From Lamellibrachia columna (taxonomy: Eukaryota; Annelida; Polychaeta; Sabellida; Siboglinidae): a stretch of 64,000 nucleotides of DNA. This document shows, in pieces, positions 11,820 to 21,533 of this stretch (position 1 is the stretch's first letter; each line of letters starts with the position of its first letter). The notes under the pieces were generated by a model that was not told where the DNA came from, did not search any database, and worked only from the letters and a program-made list of their open reading frames with translations. The stretch is taken from assembly GCA_963662155.1 (NCBI GenBank), contig OY759274.1:37370965-37434964 (forward strand). The letters are read 5' to 3'. The translations under genes were made by a program, and so were the position numbers.

Positions 11820-12128
11820 CGGAATTGTAATTGTAATTGATTTTTTTTTAAACTGACTGGAATTGACAAAACAGAATTGACCCCATGTCTAATTTATTAT
11901 AGTTCGTTTTATCTTGGGGTTAACATACAAATGGCATGTTCTTAGTTTTAAAATATATTATTTGTTTAATGTATTTCGATTTTGTATTGTACTAAAAATA
12001 TGACAGTGAAAGTACCCACAAATGTGGAATCACCCTCATATCATCATGTAGGCCTATACATATCATATATACATACATACAGCTGATTGATCCGAGATCT
12101 CGTATAACGTAACCAAGGCTAAGCAATT
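11293..12128. mobile_element. 836-bp palindrome with (TA)n core (foldback-like)
   Basis: The left arm begins TTGCTTAGCCTTGGTTA and the right arm ends with its reverse complement TAACCAAGGCTAAGCAA. Homology continues inward (GATCTCGGATC, TAGGCCTACATGATGATATG, CCACATTTGTGGGTACTTTC, GACATGGGGTCAATTCTGTT) with few mismatches to a centre near 11710, made of TATATA runs and GGCGTAATTG words. Arms are about 400 bp. No protein is encoded; apparent frames are TA repeats. Consistent with a foldback/MITE-type element or a replication-born inverted duplication. Confidence 0.88.
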
Positions 12129-12239
12129 ATTTACTGTTCGAGATCAAACTCAAAGTCTAGGCAAAGCCAACGCAATGGGCTCTACTTACTGGCGACACTG
12201 CTTAATTCTAAATAATTATTAAGCCACGTAGTGTCGTAT

Positions 12240-13330
12240 TTAAAAACACCACATTGTAATTGTGCATAAATGACAGGAACACACCTGCAGGTTCGAGAAC
12301 AGCATCGTCGATTTCGTCGGACCCCTGACAGAACAAACCATCGACACCGACGATATTTTTCATGAGCTCGTCCCTAGCCTAGGAATCGGTAGGCAAACTT
12401 GTCCGTCCCACTCTTCGTCTCTGGGGCGAAAGTCCACACCGGGTTTTATTAACTCGCCGATTTGGGCTTTCCGTAGCCAAATGGTTTCACATATGTATTC
12501 TGTGACATACAACCGACACTTGGGCGTCAAGAAACTGAAGAAATGTGCTCTAAATAATTATTTATGAGTACATTTATCGGTCACACAGAAAATATTTCAT
12601 AAATAGCCGCCATACTGTGCACGTGATGTTGCCTTTGGGTCACATGATCAAACGCGATTTCGTGTAGAATGAGGCCAGAGTGGGCCAGCAGCACAGACAT
12701 AAATAAAACACCCGTTAGTAAGTTAGTAGTTTATAGGGAGATTATTAATGATGTAACTCTATGACCAGCAGACGGCAATTCTTAGCGTTACCTTATATAG
12801 ATCTACGATAATCCCGTTTGGTAATCTCGCTCACAACAACATCCGGTTATATACAAATGTTGACAAGCACATGCGTTCTGACAAAAAGGTAATACTTTCA
12901 CACTTTTACATGGTTATTGTCAGGTAACTTTAGTACGTGATATACATGTAAGAATGCATACAGACACGAAAGACGTGTTTATTAATTGCTCTGTTTATGG
13001 CGTTTTTGTAAGGTTTCACGTTTCATGAAAATACTTATGTTTTAGCCGAGCGAGAACTTAATTCGCCTTACATCAGCAACAGCCAGATAGAAAAAATTGT
13101 ATGGCGATTACCTTTGCCTAAGGAATCGGCTGATAGTTGGAGTCCCATTGAGCTGTCAGGTCGCACTGATCTTTCAGTATATCTACGCCCTCCTGCGGCA
13201 CTGGTCGGGTGATATACACTTTCGGGCGTCCTGTACTACTTACCTTTTTCAAGACAACGTATGACACTCAAAACTCGTTGAGAAGGAAATACACTCACTG
13301 CTAATCTAGACCTGAACGAGCATCTTGATA
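12240..13330 (-). pseudogene. Second GRHPR exon-1 copy, split by an insertion
   Basis: Minus-strand 13330-13118 gives [15 protein letters not shown]…[18 protein letters not shown]…QPIP. After an insertion, 12390-12287 gives DELMKNI.GVDGLFC…[11 protein letters not shown] and the donor GCAG|GTGTG, as in the intact exon at 7764-8079. Intron sequence beyond the donor (GTGTCGTATTTAAAA) also matches 7708-7722. So a genomic segment, not an mRNA copy, was duplicated. No matching exons 2-3 follow before the intact gene. It is closer to the functional exon than the copy near 1.4 kb. Confidence 0.75.
12391..13117. mobile_element. Insertion inside the duplicated GRHPR exon
   Basis: About 0.73 kb separates two halves of one exon copy. 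The junctions show CCTAGGAATCGGTAGGCAAA on the left and TTTGCCTAAGGAATCGG on the right: a flanking direct repeat (GGAATCGG) and inverted GGCAAA termini next to TA. No coding frame inside. Inference: a non-autonomous DNA element. Confidence 0.5.
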
Positions 13331-13984
13331 GACTGATGACCAGTCCACCGTATGGCGCCACTGTAAAAGCCACAACGTCTTTGATAAGTCTACACGCTTC
13401 ATTAATAAATTGACAAACTTAATTAATATACTTTTAGGCCAGTCGCAACTAGTGTAACTAACTGCTAATATGTTGCCTTGTATGTCCGATGTCCACATTT
13501 CCTCGGAGAAATGAATTCCTAGATGTATTTTGGGGTAAGGAGCACTCGACTTCGTTCTTTAACCGCTGCTCAACTAATCCTCCCTTGGGTCTTGGGTGGC
13601 TCAACTAGCCCCGTTTCGACAATTATTAACTTCTCATTAATGCGCAAAGTGATGTAAATAATCTTCTGCATAGTTAAGCCTGTGCATAGTTAAGCCATTT
13701 GTAAGCATACATATAATAAAGCCTGGTCACTTGCATTTATTTTTTACACACCAACAGACATTAATTCATATATTAATCACAAACAACAAAAGTTTCAAAA
13801 AAGGTACTTTTAGCTCACATGTTCTGACCGTTGTAACAAATGACACTTATTGTACATCAACCGTGTTCTGATAACATGTTCAATCACTGCCACACTGGGT
13901 GGTAACATTATAACTGTCGCTGATGTTGTTTCCTGGGAAACATGGGTGGCTCAACTAACCAAGTGGCTCAACTTACACTGTCTT

Positions 13985-15480
13985 CCCCTATAGCATTACA
14001 ACATTCAGTGTCAGAATTAACAAGACCAGCACAGTAGTAGCACAACACCTCATAGATAGGTTGTGCATAATCCTAAATGCATTATTATAGGAAACATTAA
14101 AGTGCTGCATAGCGGCTTTTCTATAATTAGCCCATAATGAACATAAATACACATTGCTACAATAAGATGCGAACAGCTTGTTGTTCACCTTCTTTGAACA
14201 GAAGTAACATTTCCTGAATATAATAATACTTCTACCATACAGACTCCTTTCTTTGGATTTGATGTCATTTCCATCCGACAGATCGTCGCAAATTATATGT
14301 CCGAGATATTTATAAGACTTTGTTATACTCAATACTGCATCACCAAGCTTAATATCTACACCAAAAACGGTTTTCCTTGTATAAAGAAACATTATCTGAG
14401 ACCCTACTCTATTAAATAGCATGTCATTGTCACATCCATAATTGTACGAGACATCTAGCAATCTCTGCAACCCCTTGGCCGATGGAGCAAGTAGCACAAT
14501 GTCATCAACAACATGAGATGACTAACAATTGTACGAGACATCTAGCAATCTCTGCAACCCCTTAGCCGATGGAGCAAGTAGCACAATGTCATCAGCAACA
14601 TGAGATGACTAACAATTGTATCGCCACTGCCGTATCTAATGGGTAGCTTCATCAGTAGCAAAATCAACCAGTCATATATAAGATAAAAGGGGATAACATA
14701 CCCCCCTGTCTAACTCCATTATTCACAGAGAAGAAGTTGGAGATTACCGAACCCCATTTAACACACGTAGTATGATTACAGTGCCAATGACATATCACTT
14801 TAGTTAAATATTTGGATACTCCAAGTTTAAGTAACTTCGAAAATAACTTTGTCGCCCTATGAAATATTTTGGAGGCATCACAGTAGGCAACATACCTGCA
14901 TGACCTATCTTTAACATAATATCGAAGCAGCTCCTTCAACAAATATACACAGATTACCGTCCAATGTTTAGGTTTGAACCCAAACTTGTTACGTGTAGTT
15001 TGTAGATGACTTTGCATCCGATTATACAGTATTTCTTCCACTATTTTAGTGAATACACTAGAAAGACATATCGGTCTATAGTTATCAATGACACGTTTAA
15101 TTTTATACCATATTTTAGCACATTTTCGGTATGTAACCGTGCATTAATAATATGGCAGATATTAATACAACCGATAATACTGACAGTTGTCGATCTGCCA
15201 ACTTCGCATGCTCGCTAACTATGCCGTCCAAACCAGGGGACTTATTATAAGATACATATTGGATAATTTCACAACTTTAATTAACAACTTATTATTGACC
15301 AGCATGATATTCCTTGGTGCAACTTCCTTTAACCACATTAAAGATCTGGCTATAGTGTTCTTGCCACACACCACTTATGTTTTGACTTCTATGTACATTG
15401 TCCACAACGTTAGGAAATTTAATATTATTATTAATATTACCAGCAACTCTATCCGCAATAATGTTTTTTGTTCTTTCATA
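13985..15480 (-). pseudogene. LINE ORF2, linker and reverse transcriptase part
   Basis: Read on the minus strand from 15480: a linker (NINNNIKFPNVVDN, VWQEHYSQIFNVV), then 15041-14664 with the thumb/finger core FGFKPKHWT, YCDASKIFHRA and NGVRQGGMLSPF, then 14497-13988 with LLAPSAKGLQRLLD and the C-terminal domain. The YADD catalytic box is decayed (HVADD/HVVDD) and sits in an 86-bp tandem duplication (14439-14611). Stops separate the pieces. This is the 3' half of one element whose 5' half lies at 21534-23203 on the same strand. Confidence 0.8.
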
Positions 15481-17748
15481 CTCTAAGCGCATGTTTGCTT
15501 GTTAGACCTTTCATACTCCAAGCGTATGTTTGCTTGTTAGACCTTTCATACTCTAAGCGTATGTTTGCTTGTTAGACCTTTCATACTCTAAGCGCATGTT
15601 TGCTTGTTAGACCTTTCATACTCTAAGCGTATGTTTGCTTGTTAGACCTTTCATACTCTAAGCGTATGTTTGCTTATTAGACCTTTCATACTCTAAGCGC
15701 ATGTTTGCTTGTTAGACCTTTCATACTCTAAGCGCATGTTTGCTTGTTAGACCTTTCATACTCTAAGCGTATGTTTGCTTGTTAGACCTTTCATACTCTA
15801 AGCGCATGTTTGCTTGTTAGACCTTTCATACTCTAAGCGTATGTTTGCTTGTTAGACCTTTCATACTCTAAGCATATGTTTGCTTGTTAGACCTTTCATA
15901 CTCTAAGCGCATGTTTGCTTGTTAGACCTTTCATACTCTAAGCGTATGTTTGCTTGTTAGACCTTTCATACTCTAAGCGTATGTTTGCTTGTTAGACCTT
16001 TCACACTCTAAGCGTATGCTTGCTTGTTAGACCTTTCACACTCTAAGCGTATGCTTGCTTGTTAGACCTTTCATACTCTAAGCGTATGTTTGCTTGTTAG
16101 ACCTTTCAAACTCTAAGCGTATGTTTGCTTGTTAGACCTTTCATACTCTAAGCACATGTTTGCTTGTTAGACCTTTCATACTCTAAGCGTATGTTTGCTT
16201 GTTAGACCTTTCATACTCTAAGCGCATGTTTGCTTGTTAGACCTTTCACACTCTAAGCGTATGCTTGCTTGTTAGACCTTTCATACTCTAAGCGTATGTT
16301 TGCTTGTTAGACCTTTCATACTCTAAGCGCATGTTTGCTTGTTAGACCTTTCATACTCTAAGCGTATGTTTGCTTGTTAGACCTTTCATACTCTAAGCGT
16401 ATGTTTGCTTGTTAGACCTTTCATACTCTAAGCGTATGTTTGCTTGTTAGACCTTTCATACTCTAAGCGTATGTTTGCTTGTTAGACCTTTCATACTCTA
16501 AGCGCATGTTTGCTTGTTAGACCTTTCATACTCTAAGCGTATGTTTGCTTGTTAGACCTTTCATACTCTAAGCGCATGTTTGCTTGTTAGACCTTTCATA
16601 CTCTAAGCGTATGTTTGCTTGTTAGACCTTTCATACTCTAAGCGCATGTTTGCTTGTTCGACCTTTCATACTCTAAGCGTATGTTTGCTTTTTAGACCTT
16701 TCATACTCTAAGCGCATGTTTGCTTGTTAGACCTTTCACACTCTAAGCGTATGTTTGCTTGTTAGACCTTTCACACTCTAAGCGCATGTTTGCTTGTTAG
16801 ACCTTTCATACTCTAAGCGTATGTTTGCTTGTTAGACCTTTCATACTCTAAGCGTATGTTTGCTTGTTAGACCTTTCATACTCTAAGCGCATGTTTGCTT
16901 GTTAGACCTTTCATACTCTAAGCGTATGTTTGCTTGTTAGACCTTTCATACTCTAAGCGTATGTTTGCTTGTTAGACCTTTCATACTCTAAGCGTATGTT
17001 TGCTTGTTAGACCTTTCATACTCTAAGCGCATGTTTGCTTGTTAGACCTTTCACACTCTAAGCGTATGTTTGCTTGTTAGACCTTTCATACTCTAAGCGC
17101 ATGTTTGCTTGTTAGACCTTTCATACTCTAAGCGTATGTTTGCTTGTTAGACCTTTCATACTCTAAGCGCATGTTTGCTTGTTAGACCTTTCATACTCTA
17201 AGCGTATGTTTGCTTGTTAGACCTTTCATACTCTAAGCGCATGTTTGCTTGTTAGACCTTTCATACTCTAAGCGTATGTTTGCTTGTTAGACCTTTCATA
17301 CTCTAAGCGCATGTTTGCTTGTTAGACCTTTCACACTCTAAGCGTATGTTTGCTTGTTAGACCTTTCATACTCTAAGCGTATGTTTGCTTGTTAGACCTT
17401 TCACACTCTAAGCGTATGTTTGCTTGTTAGACCTTTCATATTCTAAGCGCATGTTTGCTTGTTAGACCTTTCATACTCTAAGCGTATGTTTGCTTGTTAG
17501 ACCTTTCATACTCTAAGCGCATGTTTGCTTGTTAGACCTTTCATACTCTAAGCGTATGTTTGCTTGTTAGACCTTTCATACTCTAAGCGTATGTTTGCTT
17601 GTTAGACCTTTCATACTCTAAGCGCATGTTTGCTTGTTAGACCTTTCATACTCTAAGCGCATGTTTGCTTGTTAGACCTTTCATACTCTAAGCGTATGTT
17701 TGCTTGTTAGACCTTTCATACTCTAAGCGCATGTTTGCGTGTTAGACC
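15474..17748. repeat. 35-bp minisatellite, about 65 copies
   Basis: The unit GTTAGACCTTTCATACTCTA plus AGCGYATGTTTGCTT repeats head to tail for about 2.27 kb. Most variation is a single C/T at AGCG(C/T)ATG, with rarer CACACTC, TGCTTGC and AGCATATG variants. The minus strand of the unit encodes ANMRLEYERSNK-type peptide, continuing directly from the LINE linker at its left edge (ANMRLEYERTKN, 15480-15430). The array therefore arose by amplification of a piece of LINE coding sequence. 35 is not a multiple of 3, so no frame runs through. Confidence 0.95.
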
Positions 17749-18136
17749 TAACTTGTCACATAGGGTAAATTCGTTTATATTGGACACCTACCTATATTGG
17801 ACTAGGATCAAACTCATATTTTAGATGAGAGAAGGAATTTTATTGGATTGCAGAAACACGTGTCACTTCCTTCAACATCTTCCACCATAATTTTTATAAT
17901 CGCACATGCTTTAAGGTGAGAAATATTCCAGTTTTTCTGTCTTAATTTGAATGGCTTTTATCTAATTATGGGTTGTTGTATGTTATGTTTCTATAACCAT
18001 ATGGGATATTTTGAAAAGTTTTAGCTGACAACTGATTAGGCATAGTTACCAAAAAATTATTCTAGCATATTGGATCAAAACTCTTGTATGGTGCTGGCAC
18101 AGCGAGCGCTTTTTCTAATTGTACGCTGTATTGCCT

Positions 18137-18361
18137 ATATTGGACCCGCTGTCACTACCTATATTGGACCCGCTGTCACTACCTATATTGGACCCGCTGT
18201 CACTACTTATATTGGACTCGCTGTCACTACTTATATTGGACCCGCTGTCACTACCTATATTGGACCCGCTGTCACTACTTATATTGGACCCGCTGTCACT
18301 ACCTATATTGGACCCGCTGTCACTACCTATATTGGACCCGCTGTCACTACCAATATCGGAC
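18137..18361. repeat. 24-bp array of TIR-like motif, 9-10 copies
   Basis: CCTATATTGGACCCGCTGTCACTA repeats nine times plus a degenerate tenth (CAATATCGGAC). Each unit contains TATATTGGAC, the inner motif of the transposon's terminal repeat (17776 and 17794; inverted at 21297, 21319 and 21507). Lies in the transposon's 5' non-coding region; long frames here are repeat artefacts. Confidence 0.93.
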
Positions 18362-18389
18362 TAGGGGGTTTAACATACAAACACCGGGT

Positions 18390-18582
18390 CCAATTTAGGA
18401 ATGGGAATTTTTCCTCATGCCTTATTCCAAATTATTTCCAATTTAGAAATGGGAATTTTTCCTCATGCCTTATTTCAAATTATTTCCAATTTAGAAATGG
18501 GAATTTTTCCTCATGCCTTATTCCAAATTATTTCCAATTTAGAAATGGGAATTTTTCCTCATGCCTTATTCCACATTTCATC
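18390..18582. repeat. 48-bp tandem repeat, 4 copies
   Basis: CCAATTTAGAAATGGGAATT plus 28 bases (TTTCCTCATGCCTTATTCC…) repeats four times with minimal divergence, immediately after the 24-bp array within the pogo element. Confidence 0.93.
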
Positions 18583-18656
18583 ATTGGAAGTTGCTTAATG
18601 GCCGAGTTATGTGTCAAAAAATGGAAATTTTCAAAACATCGAATAAGCTAACAATT

Positions 18657-18741
18657 GGCGCCGTGGGCGAGTGGTTAATGCGATTGATTGCTAATCTTTT
18701 GGGGTCTCCCCGAGTTGGTTCGAATCCCATCCATTTTTGTG
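18657..18741 (+). tRNA. tRNA-Ser(GCT)-like pseudogene
   Basis: Shows an A box (GTGGGCGAGTGGTTAATGCG), a GCT anticodon in loop TTGCTAA, a long variable arm (GGGGTCTCCCC) and a B box (GGTTCGAATCCCAT) in serine-tRNA order. The acceptor strands do not pair (GGCGCCG against CATTTTT) and the anticodon stem has mismatches. It is therefore a tRNA-derived remnant, or the head of a tRNA-Ser SINE, not a working tRNA gene. Part of its downstream sequence (TGTGTTTTGTAAAGGCACCC) has a loose match at 41831-41853. Confidence 0.6.
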
Positions 18742-20140
18742 TTTTGTAAAGGCACCCTTTTTGATTGTGATGAATTGCGGCGAGGCTGCTATATATTTGA
18801 ATAATTTCTTGCACTTGTTGAAATGTAGTCCACAGTTACTTTGTTTGCAGCGAAAAACATGATTGGGACTAAACACATATTTTGGCTGGCTGATTTATAA
18901 TGCACAATAAATGTTATGACTTTTCATTTCAGGATACGGGAAATGGAGAGATAAATCATATTTAGAACCGGCGCTTACAAGCGTAAAAATGGTGATATGG
19001 GCTTCAAATATACAGCACGGTGGTATGATGTACCAAAGAATACTCTTCTCCACCGTTACAAATGTAGAAACAAAGTGGCAAATCAAGAAATAGTTAATTT
19101 TGGAACACACTGTACCTTAACTGTTGAAATGGAGAATGAGATCGTGAAACACGTTTTAGATCTGGTTGACCTTCAGCTGCTCGCTTTCCAATTTGTAGAG
19201 AGGAATGGACTCCACACGATTTAGCTAAAATAAAGGAATAGCAGGACAACAACAGTTTGTTGGATTTTTCGTACGTCACAAGTTTCCAGGGCTCGCCACC
19301 AAACATCAGCTAAATGGAACAAGTGTGTACAATTTGGAAGAATCTGGCCTAAGGACGGTGCAAAAACCCTCAAATGTGGTTTGTGAGAAGGGCAAATGAC
19401 GAAAGGGGGCATTAACAAGTGCTAGAAGAGGATTGGATACAACTTGTGTTATTGCTACCAATGCTGCAAGTTACATACGGCCGATGCTAATCTTCAAGCG
19501 AAAACGGATGAAACCAAAGTTGCTAGATAACGGACCAATTGGTGCAGTTTGCACTGTCTCCGATTCAGGATACATGAATAGCGAGCTGTTCTGCGAGTAC
19601 TTACAGCTCTTCGTCAGCCATGTAGAACCACATCCGGCGTTCTTCATTCCCTGTTCTTCTGGTTTTAGATGGTCATTCATCACATACTAATAACCTCATC
19701 ACATACTATAGATCTTGCGAGAAAAAACGGGGTGATTGTCTTGCTGCTACCTGCCCATACTACCCACCGCACACAACCGTCAGACCCAGGGAGAACAGTG
19801 ACTGTTTTTCAAGTAGCATCTCTCTTTTCTGATACATACGACAAAGCTGCCACAGGGGGCTGCGCAAGAAAATGGTTTCGAGAAATGTGGTCTTTGCCCG
19901 GTGAATCCGGGTGTTTTCCATGATTTCGTGAGTTTACCCGTCTCAGATGAGAGCCCGCCAGTATGCAAAGGGGTATCGACCGACCGCGAGTCAGATAAAG
20001 CGAAGGCCAGCGTTTCAGGTTCAACGGCAAGTCAAGATGTCCCAAACGTCAGTCCAGCAAGATCAACTGTAACGCTCGAATCTGATGAACATCGTTTATC
20101 CCAGCCAGATACTCGTGGCCTACATCCGGTAAGAGTTGAA

Positions 20141-20600
20141 GGGGTGGGATATGTTTTTTCAGATGCATTGTCGCTTCTAACGATCGAGAGCTTCAGAAAA
20201 CTGTCAGAGATCAACATTGGAATATCTGAAATGAAATTTTCAGACTGCCCGAGAGAACACGTAGCGACAAGTCGCGTGCACAAGTGATCGAGCCAATTGT
20301 TGAGAACGTAGACCAGTACAACTACGATGCCAGCCCAGGCATGCACCTCTCTTCCGAAACATCGAATATAGACTTGTACACATGACAATGGCCACAGCAA
20401 TGCCCGGTGAAATAGAAGTGGCAGCTACTACAAACTATATAGAAAAGAATATTGCTGTTTGCAACGAAGATATAATTGTTATCAACCGGTACGGAGAGCA
20501 GCTCAGCTCCTCCAAAGGAATGGTGCATGTCCAGTTTACGAGAATCGGCGATGATGTGGGACATTACGATCTTCTAGTCAGCCAAGAATATCCAACAAGT
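20141..20600 (+). other. OTU-protease-like region in the transposon
   Basis: Ordered blocks resemble OTU cysteine proteases: GVGYVFSDALSLLTIES where OTUs have GDGNCxFRALSxxIxGS, then IEPIVENVDQYN, PGEIEVAATTNY (family WGGEIELxAxAxxY), INRYG, and a terminal GHYDLLV with the catalytic-His motif. At the active site, Asp and Cys positions are both Val, and two frames are needed, so the protease would be dead. Similarity is my own motif reading; the alternative is an ordinary low-conservation transposase C-terminus. Confidence 0.5.
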
Positions 20601-20835
20601 CAAACGATGTCTTTGAAAATAATATTTCCTGTGCCACAAAGTATAACAACAACAACAGTAGAAAGCGGTCAAATGATACCTCCGTTGAGATGACGGCCAG
20701 TCATTACAAACAACAGTTAACAGACGCCGCTAAACAAACGGTAAAACATCCAAGACACAGAAACTGAAGCCGACGAAAACAGTCGCGCGTAAAAAACGCA
20801 CGAAGGAGACAAATAAAAGAAAAGGACAACAGCAA

Positions 20836-21117
20836 GAAGTCCAGTCTTCTCACTCAAGAAGTCCAGTCTTCTCACTCAAGAAGTCCAGTCTTCTCACTCA
20901 AGCAAGAAGTCCAGTCTTCTCACTCAAGCAAGAAGTCCAGTCTTCTCACTTAAGAAGTCCAGTCTTCTCATTCAAGAAGTCCAGTCTTCTCACTCAAGCA
21001 AGAAGTCCAGTCTTCTCACTCAAGAAGTCCAGTCTTCTCACTCAAGCAAGAAGTCCAGTCTTCTCACTCAAGAAGTCCAGTCTTCTCACTCAAGAAGTCC
21101 AGTCTTCTCACTCAAGA
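20836..21117. repeat. 22/26-bp minisatellite, about 12 copies
   Basis: AAGAAGTCCAGTCTTCTCACTC repeats, some copies with an extra CAAG spacer giving 26 bp. It sits between the Lys-rich linker and the zinc finger of the transposase and codes Ser/Lys-rich peptide in all frames. Confidence 0.93.
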
Positions 21118-21533
21118 ATGTTTTCTTTGTGGAAACTGCTCAGTCGAATCTATGGTTCGTTATCTGCAAAAACTGGATCCACACGGCATGTCGCTTCATA
21201 CAGTTTGATACTAGGGTCCACATACTAGTATATGAAACAGTATATAAATTGCCTATAATCAGCATTTTTTTAATGTGATGTATGTGAATTTGTAGTGGTC
21301 CAATATAAGAATAGCTATGGTCCAATATAGAACCATAGTGTCTTAAATTAGACCAATTGATTTTTTTTACTTTTCTAATTTCTCTATGTATTTAGAAGTT
21401 TAATTTTTTTAAACGCAGCTATATAGCCTCAGACGTATTGAATAACTAGTAAGACGGGTATTTAAAAAGCTATCTTTTTTACTAATTAAAACAGATTTTC
21501 CTTAGGGGGTCCAACATAGGCAACTTTACCCTA

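Larger units (their letters stand above)
18935..21220 (+). pseudogene. pogo/CENP-B-type transposase, decayed
   Basis: Domain order along the strand: an HTH psq/CENP-B region at 18935-19225 (SVKNGDMGFKYTARWYDVPK, CRNKVANQE, LAFQFVERNG); a DDE core with YNLEESGL (about 19331; family NxDES/T, so first Asp replaced by Glu), then ATNAASYIRPMLIFKRKRMKP, GYMNSELF, VLDGHSSHT (second Asp retained, but only after a frameshift near 19660) and LLPAHTTHRTQPSDPG (third). An OTU-like region follows (20141-20600), then a Lys/Arg-rich linker, a 22/26-bp array, and a C-terminal zinc finger CFLCG…CKNWIHTAC split by a frameshift (21120-21215). Multiple stops mean it is inactive. Confidence 0.82.
17763..21531 (+). 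mobile_element. pogo-type DNA transposon, 3.77 kb, TA target site
   Basis: Left end TA|GGGTAAATTCGTTTATATTG and right end, read inverted, TA|GGGTAAAGTTGCCTATGTTG: imperfect terminal inverted repeats of about 25 bp flanked by TA on both sides, as expected for Tc1/mariner-pogo elements. Inside are a decayed transposase (18935-21220), three minisatellite arrays and a tRNA-Ser-like sequence. The element splits a minus-strand LINE, with LINE coding sequence on both sides (YDHV at 21534-21555; QVRSN at 17750-17735), so it is younger than the LINE. TATATTGGAC words of the TIR are repeated subterminally on both ends. Confidence 0.85.

Noticed and set aside
11485..11856. Ile/Tyr-rich frame
   Set aside because: TA repeats at the centre of the palindrome.
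15474..17748. CRISPR-like array
   Set aside because: 35-bp units abut with no spacers, in animal DNA, and match LINE coding sequence; a minisatellite.
18070..18651. 193-aa frame with TYIGPAV repeats
   Set aside because: Translation of the 24-bp and 48-bp arrays, which keep a frame open because both periods are multiples of 3.
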